Source: Microbacteriaceae bacterium (lineage in GTDB: Bacteria > Actinomycetota > Actinomycetes > Actinomycetales > Microbacteriaceae). From it: DNA of 6,469 nucleotides. Positions within the stretch are counted from its first letter, which is position 1, and every line of letters begins with the position of its first letter. The position numbers and the translations under genes were made by a program. The notes under the pieces were generated by a model. The model did not search any database. It was not told the origin of the DNA and was given only the letters and a program-made list of their open reading frames with translations. The stretch covers positions 1 to 6,469 of the forward strand of contig JAODAU010000353.1 in the NCBI GenBank assembly GCA_025463615.1, written 5' to 3'. Below are positions 1 to 5,686 of the stretch, one piece after another.

Positions 1-1
1 C

Positions 2-397
2 GAGCCCGAGATCTTCGAGGTCGACGGCATCCGGGTCGGCCTGCAGACCTGCTACGACGTGCGCTTCCCCGAGGTCACCCGCCGACTGGTGGATGCCGGG
101 GCCGAGCTGGTGCTGCTGCCCGCCGAGTGGGTGCGCGGCCCGCTCAAGGAGCACCACTGGCGCACTCTGGTCACCGCCCGGGCGATCGAGAACACCGTCT
201 ACGTCGCCGCGGCCGACCAGGCGCCCCCGGTCGGCGCGGGCAACAGCATGGTGGTCGACCCGATGGGGGTCGAAGTGGTCACGATCGGCGAGGTCCCTGG
301 CGTGGCGGTGGCCTGGATCTCCGCGAATCGCGTCGCCGAGACGCGCGTCGTGAACCCCGCACTGGGGCTACGCCGCTTCCGCGTTCTTCCCTCTTAA
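2..397 (+). CDS. Carbon-nitrogen hydrolase (nitrilase/omega-amidase-like), 3' part only
   Basis: C-terminal 131 residues of a nitrilase-superfamily amidohydrolase whose start lies before the window; family members are usually about 260-280 residues, so roughly half is seen. The frame is open from base 2 to TAA at 395-397. The first codons give GLQTCYDVRFPE, the conserved block holding the catalytic Cys (codon 50-52) of the Glu-Lys-Cys triad, close to the CYDxRFPE block of Nit2/omega-amidase and deaminated-glutathione amidase proteins. Downstream are the family blocks LLPAEWVRGP, HHWRTLVTARAIEN (structural helix) and NSMVVDPMG. The Glu and Lys of the triad would be upstream and are not visible. 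The product is probably a soluble cytoplasmic amidase acting on small omega-amides; the exact substrate cannot be assigned. It ends 51 bp before the next gene and shows no overlap with it, so it is probably not part of the downstream operon. The GTG at 59 is internal and not the true start. Confidence 0.9.
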   Translation, partial: EPEIFEVDGIRVGLQTCYDVRFPEVTRRLVDAGAELVLLPAEWVRGPLKEHHWRTLVTARAIENTVYVAAADQAPPVGAGNSMVVDPMGVEVVTIGEVPGVAVAWISANRVAETRVVNPALGLRRFRVLPS

Positions 398-413
398 GCG
401 CCACGCCCCCGTT

Positions 414-419
414 TAGGAT
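414..419 (+). promoter_or_regulatory. Possible -10 element of the operon promoter
   Basis: TAGGAT fits the TAnnnT pattern of actinobacterial primary-sigma -10 elements and lies in the only intergenic gap of the window, about 30 bases before the first start codon of the operon. No good -35 hexamer is visible at 16-18 bases upstream (that region is CTCTTA, inside the end of the preceding gene). A second weak -10 candidate, CATAGT, lies at 428-433. The assignment rests on position and a short match only. Confidence 0.25.
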
Positions 420-435
420 GGGGGGACCATAGTTC

Positions 436-442
436 GGGGGAG
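436..442 (+). promoter_or_regulatory. Shine-Dalgarno site deciding the GTG start at 449
   Basis: GGGGGAG ends six bases before the GTG at 449. It is purine-rich and at ideal spacing, which supports GTG 449 as the start of the REC-PIG-L gene. The resulting protein begins MVDQPYRVIVVEDD, placing the acidic REC motif at the normal distance from the N-terminus. Confidence 0.65.
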
Positions 443-448
443 CAATAG

Positions 449-1531
449 GTGGTAGATCAGCCGTACCGTGTCATCGTCGTCGAGGACGACCTTGACGTGG
501 CATTTTTCACGAAGACCGTGTTGGAGAAACGCGGGTGCGTCGTGGAGACCATCAGCGACCCCTTCCTCGCCCGAGCGGCGATCGCCCGCTTCCAGCCGGA
601 CGTGGTCATCACCGACATCGAGATGCCGGGCCTGACCGGCCTCGACCTCATCGACCAGATCCGCGCGGAGCGGCCGGGCACTCCCGTGGTGGTGATGACG
701 GCGCACGTCTCCGTCGACTACGCGGTGGCGGCGCTGCGCAGCCAGGCCGACGAGTTCCTCACCAAGCCGGTGTCGTCATCCGACCTCATCTCGGTGGTCA
801 CGCGGCTCTCGGACGAGTACCGGCGCGCCCAGGCCGCCACGCCTCCGAAGGAGTCCGTGCTCGCCATCGGCGCCCACCCGGACGACGTGGAGATCGGCGT
901 GGGCGGCATCCTGGCGGCGCACCGGGCGGCCGGCGACACGGTCACGATCCTCACCCTCTCGCGCGGTGCGCGCGGGGGAGAGGCGGATGACCGCCAGAAC
1001 GAGTCCCTCGTCGCCGCCGAGCTCATCGGCGCCCGCCTCTTTCTCGAAGACCTGGTGGACACCCACATCAGCAACTCCGACCCCACGGTCGGCATCATCG
1101 AGCGCGTGGTCGCCGAGATCAACCCGACCGTCGTCTACACGCACAGCAACCACGACCGGCACCAGGACCACCGGGCCGTGCACGAGGCGACGCTCGTCGC
1201 CACCCGCGCGGTGCGCACGGTGGCCTGCTACCAGAGCCCGTCGGCCACCGTGGACTACCGGCCCAACCGGTTCGTCTCGATCGACGGCTTCACGGACACA
1301 AAGCTGGCGCTCATCGCGAGCTTCCGGTCGCAGTCCGGCATCCGCGGCTACCTCGAGCCCGACTTCGTGCTCGCGACCGCGCGCTACTGGTCGCGCTACG
1401 GCGGCGGCACGAGTTGCGAGCCGCTGGAGATCGTGCGCGAGTCGGCGGACGTCTCGGTGACCCGATCCGACATCACCGCCGCCGTGCGCGCCGAGAAGAT
1501 GCGTCAGTCCCGCGAGGAGGATGTGCTGTGA
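449..1531 (+). CDS. Response-regulator receiver domain fused to PIG-L (LmbE-like) deacetylase
   Basis: 360-residue two-domain protein. Residues about 6-122 form a complete REC domain: acidic pair E12/D13 with D14, phospho-acceptor D56 in VVITDIEMPG, T84 and K106 in FLTKP. After a short linker (about 125-134), residues about 135-350 form a PIG-L/LmbE-type zinc deacetylase. AHPDDVEIG contains H143, D145, D146 and E148; THSNHDRHQDHRAV contains H232, H235, D236, H238, D240 and H241. By analogy with MshB, H143, D146 and H241 would bind zinc and D145 act as base. Characterised relatives (MshB, BshB, PIG-L) remove acetyl from GlcNAc-containing substrates. No signal peptide or membrane span is seen, so it should be cytoplasmic. 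REC phosphorylation plausibly gates the deacetylase; this is inference. It is the first gene of the operon and its TGA overlaps the next GTG by 4 bp. Mycothiol biosynthesis genes are not nearby, so MshB function is not suggested by context. Domain calls are firm; substrate is unknown. Confidence 0.93.
   Translation: MVDQPYRVIVVEDDLDVAFFTKTVLEKRGCVVETISDPFLARAAIARFQPDVVITDIEMPGLTGLDLIDQIRAERPGTPVVVMTAHVSVDYAVAALRSQADEFLTKPVSSSDLISVVTRLSDEYRRAQAATPPKESVLAIGAHPDDVEIGVGGILAAHRAAGDTVTILTLSRGARGGEADDRQNESLVAAELIGARLFLEDLVDTHISNSDPTVGIIERVVAEINPTVVYTHSNHDRHQDHRAVHEATLVATRAVRTVACYQSPSATVDYRPNRFVSIDGFTDTKLALIASFRSQSGIRGYLEPDFVLATARYWSRYGGGTSCEPLEIVRESADVSVTRSDITAAVRAEKMRQSREEDVL
1515..1520 (+). promoter_or_regulatory. 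Strong Shine-Dalgarno for the GTG start at 1528
   Basis: A perfect AGGAGG lies seven bases before GTG 1528, inside the end of the REC-PIG-L gene. It decides the start of the ATP-grasp gene at 1528, since no comparable site precedes the in-frame ATG at 1627. The ribosome loaded here would meet the TAG at 1609 after 27 codons. Confidence 0.75.
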
Positions 1532-2517
1532 CGCGTGTGCTCGTCACCGGCGCGGGCGGACCGGCCGGCGTCGCCGTCATCCGTTCTCTGCTGAAGCGTG
1601 CCGAGGTGTAGGTCTACGCGGCCGACATGGACGGCTGGGCGAGCGGCCTCTACCTCGTGCCCGCCGAGCGGCGCCGGATCGTGCCGCGCGGCCTCGACCC
1701 GGAGTTCGTGGACACGCTCATCGCGATGTGCTCGGGCGACGGCATCGACGTGCTGTTCTCCACCGTCGACTTCGAGCTGCCGTCGCTGGCCGCCCGTCGC
1801 GACGAGCTCGCGCCGACCGTGCTCGCTGCGCCATCGCTCGAAACCCTCGAGGTCACGCTGGACAAGTTCGCGCTCTGGGAGCGCGTCGCCCCCTTCGCCC
1901 GCGTGCCGGTGACCCGCCTCGTGGGCCCGTCGGCGATGGCCGAGCCGTGGCTGTTCCCGATCATCGTCAAGCCGCGGCGCGGCGCCGGCTCGCGTGGGGT
2001 GCGCCTGGTGCCCGACCGCAACTCGCTCGACGTGCTCGGCGACGACCCCACGCTCATCGCGCAGGAGCTGCTGCCCGGCGACGAGTTCTCGGTCGACGTC
2101 TTCGCCGACGCCGCGGGAAACATCGTCGCGGCCGTGCCGCGCACCCGCACCCGCGTCGACTCGGGCGTCTCGATCGCCGGCCGCACGGTGCGCAACGACG
2201 AGCTGGAGCAGACGGCGGCGGATGTCGCCAAGGCGATCGGCCTCGTCGGAGTCGCCAACGTGCAGCTGCGCTACGACGTCAACGGCGTGCCCGCCCTGCT
2301 CGAGGTCAACCCGCGCTTCCCCGGCGCCATGCCGCTCACCATCGCGGCCGGCGTCGACATGCCCTCGCTCTCCCTCGATCTCGCCCTTGGTCTCGACGTG
2401 CCCGAACACGTCGAATTCCGTGAGCTCGCGAACGTCCGGTACCTCGAGGACGTCTTCGTCGACCCCGCGGAGATCCTCTACTCGGAGAATGCTGCCCACG
2501 GCGAAGAGGACGACTGA
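1528..2517 (+). pseudogene. ATP-grasp carboxylate-amine ligase-like gene, interrupted by an in-frame TAG
   Basis: Reading from GTG 1528 (strong AGGAGG upstream, 4-bp overlap with the previous stop) gives TRVLVTGAGGPAGVAVIRSL, a Rossmann-like pre-ATP-grasp start of the CarB-like ligase type. TAG at 1609-1611 then stops it after 27 residues. The same frame continues at once with VYAADMDGWASGLYLVPAE, the expected next part of that fold, and stays open to TGA 2515-2517. Uninterrupted length would be about 329 residues. Counting from GTG, LDK is near 111-113, the ATP-binding IVKPRRGAGSRGV near 146-158, QELLPGDEFSVD near 179-190 and the metal/phosphate block LEVNPRFPG near 258-266 (E259, N261, R263). 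These ATP-grasp motifs look intact. Such enzymes use ATP to join a carboxylate to an amine or other nucleophile; the substrate is unknown. A 296-residue product from ATG 1627 is possible but would lack the Gly-rich strand-loop and has no good ribosome site. The break could be a recent nonsense mutation, a sequence error, or readthrough. Family is firm, functional state uncertain. Confidence 0.8.
1609..1611 (+). other. In-frame amber codon within the ATP-grasp gene
   Basis: The reading is GAG GTG TAG GTC TAC GCG, with homologous-looking protein on both sides in the same frame and no frame change. A single base change from GAG, CAG, AAG or TGG would create this TAG; GAG would give the plausible strand sequence EVEVYAADMD. 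The next in-frame ATG begins 15 bases after the stop. Confidence 0.85.
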
Positions 2518-3236
2518 TGTCGTCGCTGCTGCGCGGTGATTTCCACGTGCACTCGACGTTCTCGGACGACGCGGTGAGCACGCTCGCGGAGAACATCGCC
2601 GCGGCGGCGGCAGCCGACCTGCTCGAGCTGCGGCTCGTGGACCACGTGCGCCGCGACACCACCTGGGTGCCCGAGTTCGCGGCCGCGGTGGCCGCCGAGC
2701 GCGTGCCCGACGGCCTCGCCGTGCGCACCGGCGTCGAGGCCAAGATCCTCGACAGCACCGGAACCATGGATGTCCCGCCCGCCCTCACCGCCGTCGACGC
2801 CGTGCTCATCGCCGACCACCAGTTCCCGGGCGTGGGCGAGCCCTGGTCACCGCGCGAGACCCGCGAGCGCCTGGAGAGCGGCCTCTCCGTGCCCGACGCG
2901 CTGGAATTGCTGGTCAGCGGCCTGATCGGGGCCATGGCCAACGTGGCGGCGATGCCCGGCGTCGAGCGCGGCCAGCTCGCGCACTGCTTCTCGATCCTTC
3001 CGAAGGTGGGCCTCAGCGAGGACGACCTCAGCGACGAGCACCTCGCCGCCTGGGCGGCAGCGGCGGCAGGCACGCGCACGCTCGTCGAGGTGAACGAGAA
3101 GTGGGGCTGCCCGGGGCCGCGGGCGCTGCGCGCAGCGCTCTCCGCGGGGGTCGAGCTCGTGGCATCCACCGACTCGCACGTGGCCTCCGACGTGGGCCGC
3201 TACGACCGCGTCGCGACGATTCTGGACGAGCTGTGA
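2517..3236 (+). CDS. PHP-domain metal-dependent hydrolase/phosphoesterase
   Basis: 239-residue protein of the PHP (polymerase and histidinol phosphatase) family. The ligand pattern expected for a di- or trinuclear metal site is visible: H10 and H12 in DFHVHSTFSDDA, D18 just after, D42-H43 in LVDHV, E74 in GVEAK, H101 in ADHQF, and D219/H221 in STDSHVASD near the C-terminus. Relatives hydrolyse phosphate monoesters or diesters (histidinol phosphatase, YciV/TrpH-type exonuclease or nucleotidase); the substrate here is not identifiable. No signal peptide or membrane segment is seen, so it is cytoplasmic. The ATG shares one base with the previous stop (TGATG), and AGAGGA lies six bases upstream, supporting this start. 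It overlaps the glycosyltransferase start by 4 bp, so production should be coupled to it. A role in removing phosphate from a sugar-phosphate or glycan intermediate is possible but only inferred from context. Confidence 0.88.
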   Translation: MSSLLRGDFHVHSTFSDDAVSTLAENIAAAAAADLLELRLVDHVRRDTTWVPEFAAAVAAERVPDGLAVRTGVEAKILDSTGTMDVPPALTAVDAVLIADHQFPGVGEPWSPRETRERLESGLSVPDALELLVSGLIGAMANVAAMPGVERGQLAHCFSILPKVGLSEDDLSDEHLAAWAAAAAGTRTLVEVNEKWGCPGPRALRAALSAGVELVASTDSHVASDVGRYDRVATILDEL

Positions 3237-4723
3237 ACGGCTGGGAGATCGCGCGCCAGGTGCTCGTGATCGTGCTCCTGGTCTTTGTGGCGACCGGGGT
3301 CGTGCCGATCCTGGCCACGCTGTACCAGTTCCTCGCCATCCCGTTCCACTCGGTCAAGAACCACTACAAGCGGGCCGCGCCGTACCTGCCGCGCGTCGCC
3401 GTCGTGGTGCCGGCGTGGAACGAGGGGATGGTGATCGCGGCATCCATCGACCGGCTCATGCGGCTCGACTACCCGCTCGACAGGCTGCGCATCTACGTGG
3501 TCGACGACGCCAGCACGGATGACACCCCCGAGGTCATCCAGGCGAAGGCGCTCGAATACCCCGGCTCGGTGTTCCACCTGCGGCGTGACAAGGGCGGCGA
3601 GGGCAAGGCGCACACGCTCAACTTCGGGCTGCGCGAGATCCTCAAGGACGACTGGATGCAGGCGCTCCTCATCATGGACGCCGACGTGATCTACCAGCCC
3701 ACCTCCCTTCGCCGCATGACCCGCCACCTGGCCGACGAGCGCGTCGGCGCGGTGACCGCGTACATCAGCGAGGGCAGCGCCGACCGCAACTACCTCACCC
3801 GCTTCATCGCCATGGAGTACGTGCTCGCGCAGATCGCCTCGCGCCGCGCGCAGAACGTGCTCGGCGCCCTCGCGTGCCTCGCCGGGGGAGCGCAGCTGCA
3901 CTCGCGCGAGAACCTCGTCGCCCTCGGCGGCCAGATCGACACGTCGTCGCTCGCCGAGGACACCATCACCACGTTCGAGACGCAGCTGCAGGGCCGCAAG
4001 GTGGTGTTCGAGCCCTACGCGCTCGTGCTCGCCGAGGAGCCGCGCGGCATCGACGCGCTCTGGAAGCAGCGGCTGCGCTGGGCCCGCGGCAACGTGCAGG
4101 TGAGCTCGCGCTACCGCAGGCTCTGGTTCCGCCCGAGCCGCACGCACCGCCTCGGCAGCTTCTCGTTCGGCATCTTCTGGTTCAGCGTGCTGCTTCTGCC
4201 CGTGTTCATGATCCTGTCGTCGTTCGGCCTGCTGGGCCTCTTCTTCCTGCAGAGCGAGCTGGCCACGATCGTGTTCCGCACCACGTGGATCCTCGCCGCC
4301 TGCGTCTACGTCTACACGATCGGGCTCGCCGTGCAGCTCGACCGGCGCACCGGGCTGCGGAGCTGGCGCGAGGCCCTGCTGTTCCCGGGGCTGGTATCGA
4401 TCCTGGTGATGATGACCGCCTTCTTCCCCGGGTTGCTGGACAAGCGGCTGCCGGCCCTGTTCGGCATCCAGACCGGGCCCACCTTCTATTACTGGTGGAC
4501 GCTCTTCGTCTACGTGTGGATCTCGATCTCCATGCTCGGGGCGGTGCTGGCCCGAAAGATCGAGAAGACGAGGATCGGGCGCGTGCTGACCCCGCTGCTC
4601 ATCTACCTGGTCGGCTACGGGCCGCTGCTGTGCGCGGTGACCGTCGACTCCTACGTCAAGGAGGCGCGGCACGTGGAGCAGAAGTGGGACAAGACCGAGA
4701 AGGTCGGGAGGGTGATGGGATGA
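3233..4723 (+). CDS. Processive family-2 glycosyltransferase, membrane polysaccharide synthase-like
   Basis: 496 residues from GTG 3233, which overlaps the previous TGA by 4 bp. A longer frame exists upstream but lies entirely within the PHP gene and adds no family sequence. Residues about 10-36 form an N-terminal membrane span. A GT-A domain follows at about 54-300: VVVPAWNEG, D91/D92 in VVDDAST, the DxD motif D149-D151 in IMDADVIY, E242/D243 in SLAEDT, and Q279-R282-W283 in QRLRWARGN. This D, DxD, ED, QxxRW set is the mark of processive synthases such as BcsA, NodC, PgaC/IcaA and HasA, which polymerise a UDP-sugar and export the chain. About five further hydrophobic spans lie between about 305 and 480, consistent with an export channel. 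No C-terminal PilZ domain is present, so c-di-GMP control of the BcsA type is not suggested. The sugar cannot be assigned; the nearby PIG-L deacetylase hints at GlcNAc. The gene looks intact. Confidence 0.92.
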   Translation: MNGWEIARQVLVIVLLVFVATGVVPILATLYQFLAIPFHSVKNHYKRAAPYLPRVAVVVPAWNEGMVIAASIDRLMRLDYPLDRLRIYVVDDASTDDTPEVIQAKALEYPGSVFHLRRDKGGEGKAHTLNFGLREILKDDWMQALLIMDADVIYQPTSLRRMTRHLADERVGAVTAYISEGSADRNYLTRFIAMEYVLAQIASRRAQNVLGALACLAGGAQLHSRENLVALGGQIDTSSLAEDTITTFETQLQGRKVVFEPYALVLAEEPRGIDALWKQRLRWARGNVQVSSRYRRLWFRPSRTHRLGSFSFGIFWFSVLLLPVFMILSSFGLLGLFFLQSELATIVFRTTWILAACVYVYTIGLAVQLDRRTGLRSWREALLFPGLVSILVMMTAFFPGLLDKRLPALFGIQTGPTFYYWWTLFVYVWISISMLGAVLARKIEKTRIGRVLTPLLIYLVGYGPLLCAVTVDSYVKEARHVEQKWDKTEKVGRVMG

Positions 4724-4920
4724 CCGAGCCCGCAACGCCCCCGAAGGGGCCGAATACGGCGTCCCCGACGCCTAACGACCGGCGCGATCCGGGCGACAGT
4801 TACCTCCAGAACGAAATCGACGAGAACCGTCGCCACGAACGATGGTTGGTGCCCAAGGCACTGCTCGCCATCGCCGTCGTCGCGGTCCTCGTCATAATCA
4901 GACAGGTGTACTTCACATGA
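4720..4920 (+). CDS. Small single-span membrane protein of unknown function
   Basis: 66 residues, ATG 4720 overlapping the glycosyltransferase stop by 4 bp, with GGGAGGG seven bases upstream. Residues 1-26 are rich in Pro, Thr, Asn and charged residues and look disordered. Residues about 28-42 are polar and charged (YLQNEIDENRRHERW), perhaps a short amphipathic helix. Residues 43-60 form one clear hydrophobic span, followed by the short tail RQVYFT. The positively charged RRHER before the span suggests the N-terminus is inside the cell. No family is recognised. Its tight coupling between the glycosyltransferase and the REC genes suggests a synthase partner or a link between the membrane enzyme and signalling proteins, comparable in position to small subunits of other polysaccharide synthases; this is inference only. 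The chained overlaps at both ends make it a real gene despite its size. Confidence 0.8.
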   Translation: MTEPATPPKGPNTASPTPNDRRDPGDSYLQNEIDENRRHERWLVPKALLAIAVVAVLVIIRQVYFT

Positions 4921-5300
4921 ACGCGACGCTGGAGACCAGAACCAAGGTCACGGTGCTCGTCGTCGACGACAGCGACGACCAGCGCGCGCTCCTCACGCGC
5001 TATTTCGAGCGCGCGGGGTGCGCCGTCGTCGCCGTCGCGAGCGCGGAGGACGCGATCCTCGCGTACGCAGACTCGACCCCCGACCTCGCCGTGATCGACC
5101 TCGTGCTGCCCGGCATCAGCGGGTGGGACCTCGCGGCGCGACTCAAATCAGAGTGCCCGAGCTGCACTATCGCGATAAGTTCGGTGCTCGATACGACCGA
5201 CTACCCCGCCGACGCCGAAGCTGTGCTGCCGAAGCCGTTCACGGGTGCACAGGTGCGTCGCGTGCTGCGCGACCACGTTCCCGGATGGAGCGCAGAATGA
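4917..5300 (+). CDS. Stand-alone response-regulator receiver protein (first of two)
   Basis: 127 residues from ATG 4917, overlapping the previous stop by 4 bp. An ATG further upstream at 4842 lies inside the preceding gene and is rejected. A single REC domain fills the protein: D17/D18 in VLVVDDSDD, phospho-acceptor D61 in LAVIDLVLPGISG, S88/S89 at the switch Thr/Ser position, and K106 in LPKPF. There is no output domain. The stretch between S89 and K106 is 17 residues, whereas the same stretch in the other two REC domains of this operon is 22, so helix alpha4 appears shortened or lost; that face often binds partners. It may act as a phosphate shuttle or as a regulator that binds a partner protein, for example in a relay with the downstream sensor. 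The receiver call is secure; its partner is unknown. Confidence 0.9.
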   Translation: MNATLETRTKVTVLVVDDSDDQRALLTRYFERAGCAVVAVASAEDAILAYADSTPDLAVIDLVLPGISGWDLAARLKSECPSCTIAISSVLDTTDYPADAEAVLPKPFTGAQVRRVLRDHVPGWSAE

Positions 5301-5686
5301 CCGAACCAGTGAAGACCCGCGTGGTGATCGCCGACGACGACGCCGACATCCGTGCCCTCGTCGGCATCGCCGTGCACAAGGCGGGGCTCGACCTCGTCTC
5401 GGTGGCGTGGGACGGCGACACGGCCTGGGACGACATCCAGGAGCACCGGCCCGACCTGGCGGTGCTCGACGTCTCGATGCCCGGCAAGACCGGCCTCGAG
5501 GTCTCCCGCCTGGTGCGGGCGGATCCCACGCTCTCGGGCACCACGATCGTGCTGCTCTCCGCCGCCGTCGACGAGGCCTCGCGCAATGCCGGCATCGAGG
5601 CGGGCGCGCTCGAGTACCTCGCCAAGCCGTTCAGCCCGAAGGACCTGGCCGCGCGCCTCGCCTTCATCGTGACTGTGCTCAAGTGA
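5297..5686 (+). CDS. Stand-alone response-regulator receiver protein (second of two)
   Basis: 129 residues from ATG 5297, overlapping the previous stop by 4 bp, with GGAG six bases upstream. It is one complete REC domain: D13-D15 in VVIADDDADIR, phospho-acceptor D58 in LAVLDVSMPGKTG, S88 in VLLSAAVDE, and K110 in LAKPFSPKDL. The normal alpha4 segment (RNAGIEAGALEYL) is present, unlike in the preceding REC protein. It ends at the REC boundary with no DNA-binding or enzymatic output. Single-domain receivers of this kind act as CheY/Spo0F-like partners that bind a target protein or pass phosphate on. Its stop shares one base with the start of the PAS membrane sensor, which makes that sensor the likely phosphate source. 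The target is unknown. Confidence 0.92.
   Translation: MTEPVKTRVVIADDDADIRALVGIAVHKAGLDLVSVAWDGDTAWDDIQEHRPDLAVLDVSMPGKTGLEVSRLVRADPTLSGTTIVLLSAAVDEASRNAGIEAGALEYLAKPFSPKDLAARLAFIVTVLK

Noticed and set aside
406..425. Rho-independent terminator after the amidase gene
   Set aside because: The C5/G5 stem is short, the loop is nine bases and no T-run follows. It is more likely incidental or part of the promoter region.
449..1531. Mycothiol biosynthesis deacetylase (MshB)
   Set aside because: The PIG-L motifs are shared, but the REC fusion and glycosyltransferase/phosphorelay neighbourhood do not fit mycothiol synthesis.
1521..2423. Plus-strand frame of 300 codons from ATG 1521 overlapping the ATP-grasp gene
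   Set aside because: The ATG follows AGGAGG directly with no room for ribosome spacing, and the product is Arg/Ala-rich without any family motif. The ligase motifs lie in the other frame.
1504..2499. Minus-strand open frame (331 codons) opposite the ATP-grasp gene
   Set aside because: Composition is typical of a GC-rich antisense shadow. The + strand frame carries the recognisable ATP-grasp motifs despite the TAG.
1627..2517. ATG 1627 as the native start of the ATP-grasp gene
   Set aside because: It lacks a ribosome site and would remove the Gly-rich first strand-loop that is clearly encoded from GTG 1528. It is kept only as a possible re-initiation point.
1528..2517. Carbamoyl-phosphate synthase large subunit
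   Set aside because: The protein is far too short (about 329 residues against about 1,100) and has a single ATP-grasp unit. The resemblance is at fold level only.
3101..3232. Upstream extension of the glycosyltransferase
   Set aside because: The extra 44 codons lie wholly inside the PHP gene and encode a GC-rich, unstructured Arg/Gly/Ala sequence. GTG 3233 with its 4-bp overlap matches the other junctions.
3233..4723. Cellulose synthase BcsA
   Set aside because: There is no C-terminal PilZ domain and no BcsB/BcsC-type partner. At 496 residues it is closer in size to NodC/PgaC/HasA-type synthases, so no symbol is given.
3200..4735. Long minus-strand open frame (511 codons) opposite the glycosyltransferase
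   Set aside because: Its translation is a low-complexity run of R, H, E, A, D, V and Q with no domain. It mirrors the third-position GC bias of the clear + strand gene.
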